From contig CAUJLY010000002.1 of the NCBI GenBank assembly GCA_963281155.1, positions 5,952,001-6,016,000 on the forward strand: DNA of 64,000 nt. The letters are read 5' to 3'. Below are positions 38,101-50,519 of this stretch, piece by piece. This DNA comes from Rhabditophanes sp. KR3021 (taxonomy: Eukaryota > Nematoda > Chromadorea > Rhabditida > Alloionematidae). Every line of letters starts with the position of its first letter. The stretch's first letter is position 1. The notes under the pieces were generated by a model. It did not search any database and was not told the DNA's origin. It was given only the letters and a program-made list of their open reading frames with translations. The position numbers were made by a program, and so were the translations under genes.

Positions 38101-41100
38101 TATATTCAAAATTTAAAAGAATAATAATCTTTACTGATTCACATCGCCACTTAATCAGTCTCAATCAACATATTTTTAATGGTACGCGTATACTATTTTA
38201 TTTTTTGGTGATAGCTCGTATGACCAACAGTTGAGATTATAATGAGAACTAATCATTGGTCTTTGTTTTGCATCTTCTTCTCGTCTCTTCTTATCATTAA
38301 CTAAAAAATTAGGAAAAGATACTTCTTGTTTCTTTTTTCATCGGAGACTGAGATAGATATTATTATTTTGATTTGGTAACTAATTAGTTAAGTGTAGTTA
38401 GGAGCTTATATAATTTGCATACATACTTCCTGACCAAGGCAAGAATATAATAATATATTTATTATAATAATTGGTCCTCAGGCAAAGCCGTTCCACCCCC
38501 CACCACATAACTACACAACTTTCCAACCAACGAACCGAAAGACGACAAAAAATTTAGTTGGGACCACTCCAAAGTGAGTTTTCGCTAAAATACCAAGGCA
38601 CTAACCCCCACATAAAACTAAATGCGACCACTCCCCAATTGCCACAAGCATTTCTCAACCAACTCCCATGAGCATGCCAAAACTTCATTTTCAATTCTCT
38701 TTTTGTGTCCCTACTTTTTAAGACAGATATGAAATTGGAGCTAGCCTAAAATAACTAACTAAAACAGTGTTTTGTGTCTTTGTAATTTAAAATTGAATCA
38801 GGAAGCAACGTCACGAGTTCTCCCCTCGTCATTTGACTTTTTTATAAACTTAGCGAAGTTGTGACATTACCGCTACATTTTTAGTACTACAAAATCAACT
38901 GATGATTAAATGCATTTTATATTCACATGTTTGAAATGACATTTAAATTAGGAAAAAGATGCATTAAATAGATCTATTTGGATGATTTTTGTACTTGAGT
39001 GTGTTAACATTGATGAATACACAAATAGTTCACAACATGACTGTTTAATCTTTTGATAACCCTTTTTCTCCACTTAATAAGAACATTCAAAAAAATAATT
39101 CTCTTAAAGTTTAATAGATTGCCCTTTTTGTTCGTCAAAATAAATACCTTATTTAATTGGAGGAGGCACATCAAAGTGAGTCGTTTAGCGGGGAAGTCTC
39201 TCAATAAATATATACAAAGCTTAAATCGTGAAAATGTACTTTTCTCCTTCCGTCATCATTGCATTTTTTGTGGTGTGTCTTAAGATTGTCGTCCTTTCAT
39301 TTTGAAGGAACGACTCCACCCTATAGCTGACGACAAAGCTTCAGAGGAAGATATCAAAAAAGATTGTTTAATCATCATACTTTCTTTTTTGTGTGTCGCC
39401 TAGTCAGATCTTTGGTCGTCCTTTCCTTGCACTATACCCCTGGCGTAATAGTTGAAGTGTATATAATGGGGTAAATGTTGAACAAGCCTTTTAAAAAATA
39501 TCTCTTCACCATCGTTCCCTTTTTTCATTTATCGTTACTTTTTTTGTGTTTGCCTCTTCCTGATAATGAAATGGTGTGTGTACTTTTCTCCTACTGGTAA
39601 AATTTTATATTAACCATTAATGTCTCATCTATAGACAGAGCATTCTGTGCACGCACACTCAATTTAATTTTCACCCTATTGAAGGCTTTTTATTTTTACT
39701 TTGATGGCTTGTCTGTAGAGTGGTTCGTGCTTTTAACCACATTTTTAGTTCAGTTCTTTTTTAGGATATATGGATAGATGTTGGGGATGGGAATGTTTAA
39801 GGGGACTGCTACTTTTATGGTATTGAATAATAAAAATACTCACACTCATCTCAAATACATTCCTTCCCAATGACAATGCACCTTCTTACTTCTACTTTTT
39901 ATTGGATCGTTAAACGAAACATGTCGTTTGAATGAGGTGTGTAATGGATGCTCCTTTTAACAATTCCATTATCAAAGACTCGTCCCAACTCTTCATCATT
40001 CATCAAGTTCCTTGTCTAGACTTTCATCCAAACCTCTTCGATTTTACAACTACAAAAAGACTTCCATTACCCTCTATTTTTTGTATTTCACTTATTAACT
40101 ACCCTAACTAACTGAAATCTTCTAACTTCTTTTTAGTATTAATGCACATAGATAGTGTAAAAATAATAATATAACATTAACATGCGTAACAGATAAACCT
40201 TCATCTACACTTAGACTCGTTTTTCAATGACACACACACAACCAACCATTAAATTTAATTCATATGATAGATAGATTTATGTATGATGTATTTGTGTGTG
40301 TATGCAATATGTTAAATCAAATGAATATATGCTTTTTACAACAACTACTTTTATCGTATGACGTGATCTTCTTCCTCCTCTTCTAACTCATTAATAGCAT
40401 CGATTTAGGAAAGCTTACTACAAACATAATCCATCCACACCATTTTAACTTCCCTTTTAATACGCAGATTAACATATAGATGATACTAATAAGTGTTAGG
40501 ATCAATGAGCTTTTGCTCTTATACATCAATAAATAAATATATTTAGATCTAATTCCATTATTGACACTTACTTATCGCATGCACCTATCATCCACCACGT
40601 ACACAAAAGTCAATGATTATGATGTGTTTCCTTTTATTTGTGAAAACAATTGTTTATTCTTAATAAAATAACTGCATTTTGATTCGGCATCCATTTAACC
40701 ATCAACAACATAACCCCAATCAAGATGATGCAATAATCATCTCTCACAAATGATGCTCCCATCTCTTTTCGGGTGACGCTTCTTTGATAAGTGAAGCTTT
40801 TCCTTCTCTTTCTCTCTACACTTCAACCAAATATCAAAAGTTAACTCAAAAAAGAAGAAAAAGTACACTTTTTGATACGATCGTGCTTTCTATCTAATTA
40901 TCTCTCCACAAATATGCTGATCAAATCAAAAAAGAGCTAATTCTTTATTTGTATCTTAATTTGTCATTTCTACCCCTACCTTTCGTCAATATACAAACAA
41001 GAAATGTAAATTTTATTTGAGCATGTGTAGCCTTCTTTTGATGGTCTAATTTTGTCTGACGATATAGATCATTTAATGGCGCGGGGTTTGAGCATTATTC

Positions 41101-41170
41101 GTGAAGTGATCGTGTACAATGGCGACGAAAAAGCCACGTAATGGATTGTTAATTGGCCAGATATGTAGAT
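32150..41170. other. No gene seen: 9 kb AT-rich intergenic region
   Basis: Separates the CCDC47 gene from the A20/AN1 gene, both on the plus strand. Open frames are short, of poor composition, and lack splice sites. Some patches are richer in C (38470-38700) or G+C (33780-33900, 34740-34800). A small near-perfect hairpin (GTCGTCCTT / AAGG-ACGAC) lies at 39288-39314. None can be assigned a function. Confidence 0.5.
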
Positions 41171-41178
41171 TAGGTCGC

Positions 41179-41188
41179 TATATAAAAG
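41179..41188 (+). promoter_or_regulatory. TATA box of the A20/AN1 zinc-finger gene
   Basis: TATATAAAAG lies about 100 bases upstream of a splice acceptor (GCTTTTAG, 41280) and 225 bases upstream of the start codon. Transcription would begin near 41210. The untranslated leader would then either lose a short outron by trans-splicing or have a 5' intron. Confidence 0.5.
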
Positions 41189-41412
41189 ACAACAACTTTC
41201 TATTTAATTCAAATCATTTCGCTTAATTCGTTTTACAAAAATGATGTGCTGTTAATTAAACCTAATTTTATTTGCTTTTAGTATCCGCATTTGCGTCTTC
41301 TCTCTCAACACCTTTCTTCACAAAGAGTGTTCAGTTCAATTCTTCAAGAATAATATATATTATCACAAAACTTCACCACCTACCTAGATTTAAATACTCC
41401 TATTTTTTTACC

Positions 41413-42100
41413 ATGGAAAATCAGCAACAAGCAACAGCCACCGAAACTTGTCGTGCCGGGTGTGGGTTCTACGGCTCAGCGACAACTGAAGGTCTTTGCT
41501 CTAAATGTTACAAGGATACCGTTAATCGCAAGCAAGATGCTGTTCGAATTACATCCCAGCCCATCCCTATTTCTTCCTCACCTTCTCAGGAAAACTCTAG
41601 AAATGTGGCTATTGTCACGGAAAGGTTAAGAGAGGTAAGTGTGAGGATAAAAAATTGAGATAATGTTAAATTTGTAGGTAATAACAGCTTGCCAAACAGA
41701 ATCAAATATGCAATCTGGAATCAATCAAAAGGCAATGGAAGCTAAGTTGGAAAGTGCCGGCAATGCTAAAGTGGATGTTTCCTCTGGTATGATGCCTTCC
41801 TCCTCAATTAATAACAAATCTTCCGGTACTGTTTCCCCCCAATCCGCTCCCGTCTCGATGATGTCTCCAAACGAACAAGATCCTGATTTACCTCTCCCCA
41901 AAAAGACGGTCAATCGGTGCGATATGTGCAAGAAGAAAGTTGGCTTGACAGGCTTTACCTGCCGTTGTGGAGGAATGTACTGCAGCTCCCATCGCTACGA
42001 TGCCATCCACTCCTGCACCTTTGACTACAGGACTACTGAACGTGAACAAATTGCAAAAAATAACCCCACCGTCGGATTCAACAAGATTGAAAAGATCTAA
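41413..42100 (+). CDS. A20/AN1-type zinc-finger protein (ZFAND5/6 family)
   Basis: Two exons, 41413-41634 and 41678-42100, joined in phase 0 across a 43-nt intron, giving 214 residues. The start ATG has a good context (ACCATGG). An N-terminal A20 zinc finger ([10 protein letters not shown], then CSKCYKD) binds ubiquitin in this family. A Ser/Pro-rich linker follows, then a C-terminal AN1 zinc finger ([28 protein letters not shown]). Length and order match vertebrate ZFAND5/6, cytosolic ubiquitin-binding stress-response proteins linked to the proteasome. An AATAAA signal overlaps the stop codon region (TCTAATAAAAG). The gene converges with the lev-10-like gene, whose coding end is 716 bases away. 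Confidence 0.95.
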
Positions 42101-42815
42101 TAAAAGATTGCTCCTTTGATTCAAACCTTTCTATTTCATGTACAACTGAGCCTTCCAAAATCTGATCAAATGAAACCATCAAGGACTCGTAACCAAATTC
42201 TTTTGCCTACACCTGTACATAAAACATTACTTTGTCTTTTCCCTATTTTCCGTTGTTTTGATGAAATGAGTCATTTGGGTTGAACATAAAATTCAAAAAA
42301 CTTCAACAAATATCAATTCAATTTCATCTTTGCTATTTTTAATTAAACAAGAATTTGGTCCTTCATAGTGTTCAATAAAATCAAGGTTATTTTACAATGT
42401 CTACATCAATTTCGGCTCCAATCAAAAGGAACTTCCTGAATCCTTCTTCGTTTGCTTTGTTTATCCGATATCCATCCCCTCATTTGTATATATTTTCCAA
42501 TAAAATCGGCTAATTTTATGGTAAAAAGATAAACGATTTATAAAATATTTGTTAAATTTTGTGATAATATATATTTTGAAGATATAATAAGAAAAATGTT
42601 AACATTTATTGTTTTGTTTTTTTGCTTTGAACTATTTTGTTTACTCAACAATAACCATTGACAGCATTTAAAGTTATCTTAAGTTATTTTAAGTAACATC
42701 CCAAATAATATTATTCACCAACTCAAAATAACTTATTTATTTGACATCAAAAGAATAGAAAGATTATGTTCATATTAAAAGTGGATGATAGTTGAGGGTA
42801 GTAATAAAAAAGACA

Positions 42816-45800
42816 TCAAACATCGAAAGTTGTTTCGTTTCTCCTTGAACCCATGAAAATGATATTGTTATGGTTGTTGATACTTGGCTTGGGTCTACCT
42901 AATGATCCAGCCAATGAAGGTGGTATTACACCGGTGGCATCATGATTCACGAAACGAGATGTTAGTGGTGAAGATATTAAGCCACCTTCTCCGTGATCAT
43001 ATCTGGTTAAGTCGAGGTCTTTGTTATTTACAATGATTCTGCCGACTGGTTGTTGTTGTCTGTAGGGAATGCGTGGTTTGTTTGGTTGTCTTCTGCGAGA
43101 TCCATTCGTTGTCAATGCCTTTGGATCCTTATGATGTCTATGTCTCTTTTCGATCTTTTTTTTAAACAGGAAACAGAAGAATGCTAATATAAACAACAAA
43201 ATCATGCCGGAGATTATTCCGGCAAAGACAACTGTAGTTGTGTCTGTGGCTAATTCTTTGATGTGGCCTGAATTAATGTGATTATAAATTAATTCGAACA
43301 ATTTAAAAAATTTGTAACATAATCAATAAAACAGCCATGATCAAATTAAAATTCGGGCAAATTGCATTGTTAGTTAAAGTTTGCTTTGAATTAGCTCCGA
43401 TCAATTTAAAAACTTTCGGCAACATCAAATTGTCAAAAAAACCGGTGGAAGTGTTAATTTGGGTTGTTAGTAAAGTTAGTTGAGGTTTGTGGATGCCTGG
43501 GTGTTAGTGAGGTAATTATGGTAATAAACACAAAAACTTACAATGGGTCTCATCACTTTCATCATTATGGCCGCAATTATGGTGGCTATCACAGCGAAGT
43601 GCTTTTGCAATGCACATTTTTGAGTAAGTGCAGAGATATTGATGTTCGCCCATGCATTCTGATTCTTTTTCGATAATTTTGACTTCTGTCCATGAGTATA
43701 AGAAACCTTTTAGACCATTCACTTTTTCGGGTGAAGTGTAAAATGAAATTCTCATCTTATTGGACTTAGACAAGATAGGTTTGACTTTCGAAGCAAACAT
43801 TCCACAAACATGTACTGTTGAAGTAGGATCCTCCACATTCGGGACAATCTTAATGACCGCTGTGGAGCATGAAACCCTGTCTTCCCCGTAAACTCCTTCA
43901 ACCTCAATGGTAGTAGGTTGCAAATTAATTTGGTAACCTTCTCTAACGACAATTTCCCAATCACAAAAGGTATCCTTACTATATTTGACCCCAAAATTGG
44001 GCGAATGAAAAGTACCTGAAAATTTGTCTAAGCTCGAGGTAATTCTTTCTCCACAGTGCCTTGTCTCTTTATGTTGATTGGAAGGAATTTCCTCTTCAAA
44101 TTGCTTTCTGATTTCATAAAAAGCCTTGAAACCATTAGCAGTACCCTTCAAATCTGAATTAAAGACGACCCGCATCTTGTGTGACCCAAATTGAGTCATT
44201 GAAGGACCTGGAGACATTGCCCAACAAAACTTTTCTTGCAATTTAGCTGTTTCATTGCCATTTTGGTCGACAAGGACGTTGTATAATTCGACGTAGTCGT
44301 TGCAGATGTCTTTTGACGCTTCTTCGAATAGTTCAAAAGCCTCGAAGTAGATTATTACCTGATCTCCAATATTGCCTTCTATTAAATATGTACATGTTGT
44401 GTCCAGGGGATACTAAATATAAATTATAGTAATTGAATATTATCATCAACTTACATTTCCTGGAAATCTCGGACTGTTGAAAGTCCCTTTTTGATCCTTA
44501 AACCTGAATAAACATTTGTTAGAATCCCCAAATGCTTCACCAGGCACCCCGAAATCAGTCATGAATTGGACCTTCGCCTTGAACCCATACCCCAAATGAT
44601 TGTTTCCATCATTCTTAGGTTGATCCGAAGATTCAAAAGTCAAAACCATTCTTGAGGACTTAGATTGATAAGGTCCCATCAAATCGCTACTCGGATTAGG
44701 TCTTTCACAGACTGTTTTGTCATAAGAAGCCCCGTCATTTGAAGAGAGAACTTGTCTGATGGTAGGTATCTTGAATGCGATCCCCACGAATGCTGAAGGG
44801 CAATCGACTTCATTTACATTATTTGGATCTGAATTGGTGGTTAAGGCGTTGTTATTGCCTGAACCATCCGAAAAGACGGCTAGTTGTTCGAAGGTCAAAA
44901 CAACTTTTTCTAGATTTTGATCCCCTTGTAAACCGTCAAGGATGTAAGTACAGGAAATATTTGTGGGATACATCATGGGGTAGTTAGGTGAATAAATGTA
45001 ATGAAGAGATTCATCGTTGCTTTGGACACGGACATCACATTCGGTGCCGCGGATATGTGAAACTCCAACAGCGTGTTGAATTAAATTTGGGACATTGACG
45101 AATCTTGAGGCAAATTCATATTCGATTAGATAGCCACGGGGATCGTTTCTTTGAGGATCAGTCGTATTAAATTCAATTAGTAAAGAATTGGATGTAGAAA
45201 AGACTTCCAACTTCTGCTGCAACCCACAAACTTTCTTGATTATTGGGGAGGAATTATCTGGTCCATCATAAATTGTCAAAACATCATAAGGGCAATGTTC
45301 GCCGCCGAAATAGACATCAAAATCCTTAAAATACAGTTTGATCCTTTGATCGGAATTTCCAATTATTTTATAAGTACACTGAATGTTACTAGGATATGTG
45401 CCTGGATAAGTAGGCGAAAAAATGACACCCTTCCCCTTCCTACTCGTGTACTCAATCAAATAAGAACAAATTGAAATGTGAGGCATCGCAACTCCAGCAA
45501 CATATTTTTGATCGGATATAAAAGAATATCGGCCTTTCAACAATAACTCTTCAGTTCTTTTGGCGCCTACACGGGAATGAAAAACTAATATCAGAACATT
45601 TTTCAAAGAAATTCGAATCTTCGGAGCTACTCCTCCACAATATCTTCCTCCCAAAGCAGCTTCTAATAAATTCGAGGTGGCATCTCCTAATTCTGAGTAG
45701 ATGTCAATATATTCTATTTCGCAATTGTCTGCTGTCCCAGCTAGTTGGAATTGCTCAAACTCGAGCTTCACACGTTGCCCTTGTCGAGCGATAAACGTGT

Positions 45801-46052
45801 ATATACACTGGAAATGTGGAGTATTAATTTTGAGAATTTAAATAAAAGGGACGTCACTAAACAAATATCACACCTGAACATTTTGTGGTAAACCAGGAGT
45901 AGCTTCCGCTTCAGCCAAAGCAGTTGAATAAATTTCATCGGGAAAGGATGTTAGTATGTGATTGGATGAGGATGTTGGAGGTGGTTTTGTGGGTACGATA
46001 GGGAAATTAAAATGGCCTTTGGGAACGGTAGAATCAAACTGATAATCACATT
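42816..46052 (-). CDS. lev-10: LEV-10-like receptor scaffold: five CUB domains, LDLa, one membrane span (5' end unresolved)
   Basis: Exons 46052-45874, 45807-44455, 44412-43542 and 43267-42816 join in frame to about 950 residues. Five CUB domains are recognisable by Cys pairs and TYP/SPNYP-type turns: CDYQFDST, CSYLIEYT, CDVRVQS, CLFRFKDQ and CGERITSS mark their starts. One LDLa module follows (CMGEHQYLC to DESDETHC, with its acidic calcium cage; the last Cys is split by an intron). Then a membrane span (FAGIISGMILLFILAFFCFLF), a basic stop-transfer and a cytoplasmic tail ending TTFDV, which could be a PDZ ligand. This is the LEV-10 architecture; in C. elegans LEV-10 clusters acetylcholine receptors at neuromuscular junctions. 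The first exon listed begins in phase 1, so at least one upstream exon is missing. The donor at 46826 is in a matching frame, but its start is unclear. Confidence 0.88.
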
Positions 46053-46112
46053 CTGCAATTTTGCTTTGTTAGTTTAAGTTATTTTTGAAAAGTTTTAACT
46101 TTATTTTTGCAC

Positions 46113-46433
46113 TTACTCTTCATATGAAATAACTCCTTTCAACCAGAAGCCAACAATCAAAATAAGAAGGCAAATGACAATCAATGTAAATCCCAAAGCA
46201 AAAAGAATATCACAATCAAGTGACCTGCAAAAAGGACAATCCTCCAAAATCTCCGTCTCAGAATCCCTATCAGCTTCCATCAAATCAATCCTGGCATCAA
46301 CAACTTTAGCCAAGGTTCTAGACTGATATTGAACAGGCATATTGTATATAATAACGTTAACAGTAAAAATATGAAGAATCAATGAAACAAATGTAAATGG
46401 TATTAAATGTCTTATACTTGAAGGTTGGTTCAT
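46113..46433 (-). CDS. Small type I membrane protein nested in the lev-10 5' region; candidate EAT-18-like
   Basis: A single exon of 106 residues from ATG 46433 to TAA 46113. A hydrophobic N-terminal segment (LIPFTFVSLILHIFTVNVIIY) acts as signal peptide or anchor. About 45 charged extracellular residues with a CPFC pair and one more Cys follow, then a membrane span (ILFALGFTLIVICLLILIVGF) and a short tail. It lies on the same strand inside the lev-10-like gene, upstream of the first CUB exon. In C. elegans the small membrane protein EAT-18, needed by pharyngeal nicotinic receptors, comes from the lev-10 locus; size, topology and position fit, but I cannot compare sequences. A GTAAGT donor overlaps the stop (46116-46111). 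Splicing from it to the lev-10 CUB exon keeps the frame only through a poor AAAG acceptor (46069), so a free-standing protein is favoured. Confidence 0.55.
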   Translation of the reverse strand: MNQPSSIRHLIPFTFVSLILHIFTVNVIIYNMPVQYQSRTLAKVVDARIDLMEADRDSETEILEDCPFCRSLDCDILFALGFTLIVICLLILIVGFWLKGVISYEE

Positions 46434-46826
46434 ATTGTTTAGAAGAGGATGGTACTTGTTAGATTGCTTAAGTAAATGTTACTGGTATGCAGGTCTGATG
46501 TCAAAAGAGATAGGTAACATTAATGCTGTACATTGATAAATAGAAAGACAAATCTCTATTATATTAAAGGGTAAGCTTTTAATGTAATTTTGTAATTAAA
46601 AGAGGGTGAGTAGGTTAATGTAAATAAGGGTAACTTTATTAAAACTGCGGTCTTAACTAACTTTATTTAAAATCGCGGTGTTGTTAGGTAAGAGGTATTA
46701 TTAAGTCAGGCTTGACAAGTCAATTTGTTAGATCTCAAAATGTTTGTGATTGACTTATGATTGAAAGGAGAAACGTAGATTCTTTGTGTATTTTTATTAA
46801 ACAATGCATTTTTGATTGAAACTTAC

Positions 46827-46934
46827 GAAACAATACATCCTCATCTTCGTTGGAGAGGATGGTGGTTGTTGTTGGGGGGATAATAGAATAATAATAATAT
46901 ACAAAGGGAAAAAAGTCCGCGAATTGAAGCACAT
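46827..46934 (-). other. Candidate 5' exon of the lev-10-like gene
   Basis: Ends at a perfect GTAAGT donor (46826-46821). One frame opens with ATG 46934 and reads like a signal peptide (MCFNSRTFFPLYIIIILLS), but it reaches the donor in phase 0 and does not match the next exon. The neighbouring frame reaches the donor in phase 1 and joins the first CUB exon correctly (NEDEDVLF then Q-CDYQF), but has no ATG here. An upstream ATG at 47097 is in that second frame, separated from it by one TAA (47001-46999). The true first exon therefore needs transcript data. Confidence 0.4.
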
Positions 46935-47099
46935 ATTTATGGGTCTGTGTGTTCTTGTTCCGGGAAGTGATTAAAATGATAAATGAGTGCAGGAAGTATT
47001 ATTGTTTTGCATTAATTTGTTCGAAAAAAGGACGGCATCCAAAGAATTCTGATTGAGGGTTGGTTTTGCATTCGAGTGAAGCTATAAAACATGGCATAA

Positions 47100-48220
47100 A
47101 TTATAGAGCTATAACAATAGTAAAAAGGCAAAAATGCGACAATGTCTAATAATAATAACAATTAAACTAATAAAGTCGATACAATATTTTTCTTTTTTGT
47201 GTCAAAGAAAACAATTTGTGGGATGGTTAAAATATCAAATTGCAATGGTCAAAGTTATGTTAGTTGATGATGGCATTAAAATTAAATACGCAGTTGATTT
47301 CTAAAAAGAAGGAAAGTCTTTAGAGAGAACACTTAAAGTGTGTCTTTATATTTTTTGTTAGTTTGGTGATAAAAATAAAGTGGAGATGACCAATTATCGA
47401 AGATAGTCATTTGTCAAATTAAATGGATAAGCTGGATTTGGGATTGGCCCTCAAGGCAGCAACAACTAAATCTTTGTCCAAAAATAAATTTTAGCAACTT
47501 GAAGGCATAATGTGGGTTGCTGCATTAATTTTATATGTTTGGGTTTTTGTTGAAGGGTAGACTATTGGCTTTGTGTCAGTGGATGATGATTAGTTTGTTA
47601 GTGGCATATATCATTGGAGATAACAAAAAGTATTATATTGATAATATAATAATTATTAGAGGTACTGATGAGGGGACAACAGAGTATTTGGTGATTATGT
47701 CATATTGTGAAGTATAAATGGTTTTGTTGCTTCCTATTGATTGTGGAGAAGAAGATGGGTAGAAAAATTGATACTTTAAGAAATTGGTTTGGCCCAAACA
47801 TAAATAGGGTATTGAAGGTTTATTGGATTAGATATTATTATCTAAACGATAAGAAATAACAAATTATTTGGTCATAACCAGTAGTAGGGTTCTTTTGCGG
47901 AAGAGGATAAATAAAGTTGTCTTTAATAAATGGTAAGCCTGTAGATTAAAAAGGATTCTTGGAGAAACTTAAAATTTAAAGATAAAAACAATGGATTAAA
48001 ATAAAGAAAATAAATGTGTTATGTGATTTTGTTCTATCGAATAAGCAAAGTCATGCCATCATTTGTTTAAATGTTATTAAAGATTGTGGGGCGATGTTTT
48101 TAAAAGGTTAAAGGAGGATAGTTGCTATGTAATGGATTTAAAGATATATGCCATTTAGTTAAATTTGCCTCCATTTAATTCGTAAGCAATTTAAATAAAA
48201 AATGAAGTTCTAATAGGTGA
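47100..48220. other. No gene seen between the lev-10-like and PAN-ZP genes
   Basis: AT-rich sequence, presumably upstream sequence of the lev-10-like gene (minus) and 3' flank of the PAN-ZP gene (minus). Short frames here are rich in Ile, Lys and Tyr and have no splice support. Confidence 0.5.
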
Positions 48221-48221
48221 A

Positions 48222-48425
48222 AATGGTCTGTCAGTTTAGTTTTAAATTTATTTCAATTGATGAGATGTCAAGTGAATGGCAATTTGGTTCAAAAAACAGA
48301 AATTTTGTTGAAGTAATTGGATAGTATGTGTTTAAATTTGTGACAAACACAAATAATTATGACAAAGCAGTTGCTGCTGTAAAGAGCATGCTAAAGACGC
48401 TTTCTGATGCTTCTAATATTTAATC
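48222..48425 (+). pseudogene. Short coding relic with in-frame TAG
   Basis: From ATG 48222 the plus strand reads MVCQFSFKFISIDEMSSEW and on through QFGSKNRNFVEVIG, meets a TAG, then continues in the same frame through YDKAVAAVKSMLKTLSDASN to a TAA. Composition is clearly more protein-like than the surroundings. A 55-nt intron from GAA|GTAATT to GACAAAG could in principle remove the stop, though the acceptor is poor. No family is recognised. It is either a small broken gene or a relic. Confidence 0.35.
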
Positions 48426-48503
48426 GGCAAGATAAAATGGAAAATGTATATTAAGACTGGTTTATTTAAAAAATTATTAAGAAAGAATTATGAACAAAAT
48501 TGA

Positions 48504-50481
48504 TTATGAATTGGAAGTGCCTTTCTTGGCAAAAAGATCTCCATCATTTACTTGCGTTCTGTAGCTAAAAATGATCCAGTGCTAAAAAAGAATAAAATTA
48601 TTTGAAAAAATTAAGACTTACTCTTCCGTACAAATAAGCAGCAAACAAAGCGATTATAACAAATGTAATAAGCATCAACACACCAATACTAATAGCAGCA
48701 ACCTTAAACGTTTCATTTTGTTGGTGTCTCGGGTAATCATAAATAGATGTACTGTTATTAATAACCCATAATTTGCCCATGTATTTAACATAATATATCT
48801 CTTGCTCCAATTCAATAAATCTGGAATTATCGCTATTTTGATGACCTAAATTTCGACGTTGACGATTATTGCCACAATTGAATTGTGAACAACCTCGGAT
48901 ATAAGCATCAATCACAAGTTCGCTTTGCGGAGCGTCAATTCGGTTGAAAACGTTTTCTAGATTAAGCTCAATTTTTAAGATTCCTTTACCAGTTTTTACA
49001 ATTTTGCCTTTGCTTCCATTTAGAAGAAAAAGACCATTTTCATTTATTATTTGTTTTGTTACATTATATTCAGGTTGAGTTAATCTTAAATCACTCACTT
49101 CAAAAAAGTCTTTACTTCTTATTTCAATTAAAATATTTTTACTTTTTACTATTTTGTCTAAAGGATTTCCATCTAAATCAGTTACCTTAAGCAGGTATCT
49201 GGGCTTAGCAGGTGTTGGAAAAGAAGTTTCGCTTCTAGTTTTGTTAGAATGCTCGATTATAATACTAGTTCCAACCATTACACTGGCTGAATTGACATGT
49301 TCGTAGTTGTCGCTAATTTTGCAAGTTAAGTAGATGAATTTATCTTTGGCAGTAATGAAATTTGTGTTGCCGTCTTTTATGATAAGGTCGTTTTTATAAA
49401 TGAACCCTCTGGTCATGTTTTTGTTGAATCCGCATTTATCGTAGTTGTAGAAGGTCTGGAAATTGTACTTTCCATCTATGAAAAAGTCACACTCAGGTTC
49501 GAAAGTCTTGCTACGTGTACTGACATTTCCGGAAAATATTTGTGGGCTTTCAAATGCCAATAAAACTCCTTTAGCCAGGCATTTTATCTTAATATCCATG
49601 CAATTATTTATTTCCCCAGCTTCTAAATCACTATTCTGAAGACTGTAGATATTTTCTCCAATTGTTTTAGTCAACCTATGGCTTAACGAACATTCTTTTG
49701 TGACCTTATTGTATGTGTAAGATCTGCAAAAATGAGAGTTCATTTTAACACATTTTTCTTCGCATTTATCAGCGTCTTCAATGTTCGTAATTTTGTTAAT
49801 GAAACGACCAGGAACGCCTGCATTAGTAAACCTCAAAAATGAACATTTCGTTGTGTCGACTGATTCTAAAAACAATTAATTAAACAATAATAATTCGAAC
49901 TTACTGCTTTTACAACCACTCTCATAAATATCCCATTCAACATCATTTTCAAAATAATTTTTAACATGCTGAAGAGTTTGGAAACTAATTTTAGACAATT
50001 TACATTCAGACGTTTTTTGATTAAAGAAAGCTGCTTGACAATCAACTCGCTCACTACATGAATTGAGACATTTTGTTTTGGTTTTAATTTGAGTTATTTC
50101 TATTTGCATGGATTCATCTTGCAATTTTATTCCTGATGTCTTCTCGTAAGTCCAGAGACAGTTCCTTGTTTTAGAATCAGCTAGATAAGATGTAGCCGAG
50201 TAGATAATGCTACCTTTGATAGGCAACGAATGGTCATAATTGTCAATGGACTTCTCCACTAGTACGCATACATTCTCATTTGTTATGCCAAAAGCGAAAT
50301 TAACGCCATCACAGTTATCCACTTTTTTACACTTCTCAAGACAATAATTAAAATCATTTGTCAAGAAATATTGCAAAACTTTTCCCGCATACAATTCATT
50401 AAACTCTATGACAAAAAACTTTTCCTTATTTGCCTCAACTAGAAGCCCAACCAATAATAGAAAATAAAATTGAAATAACAT
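48504..50481 (-). CDS. PAN/Apple and ZP domain membrane protein (NOAH/NompA-like cuticle or apical-matrix protein)
   Basis: Three exons, 50481-49905, 49865-48622 and 48581-48504, with introns of 39 and 40 nt, encode 632 residues. The start is the ATG at 50481, which opens into a signal peptide (MLFQFYFLLLVGLLVEA). Three PAN/Apple modules follow, each with a CLxxC or CxxxC core (NYCLEKC, KCLNSC, KCEEKC). A ZP domain comes next (from about NCMDIKIKC), then a furin-type site (RQRR), a membrane span (SIGVLMLITFVIIALFAAYLY) and a short cytoplasmic tail. PAN plus ZP is the ecdysozoan pattern of NompA and nematode NOAH and LET-653 proteins, which are cleaved near the furin site and build the apical extracellular matrix over epidermis and sense organs. 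The number of PAN modules is lower than in NOAH-1, so the exact orthologue is uncertain. Confidence 0.88.
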
Positions 50482-50519
50482 TTGTGTGACTTCAACCACT
50501 AAAGAATAACCGAGTCAAA

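Noticed and set aside
39288..39314. Short hairpin that might be a small RNA precursor
   Set aside because: Only about nine base pairs with a bulge and an eight-base loop; too short for a microRNA precursor and no known microRNA sequence recognised.
41725..42124. Open frames opposite the A20/AN1 gene
   Set aside because: Antisense shadows of the real zinc-finger exons.
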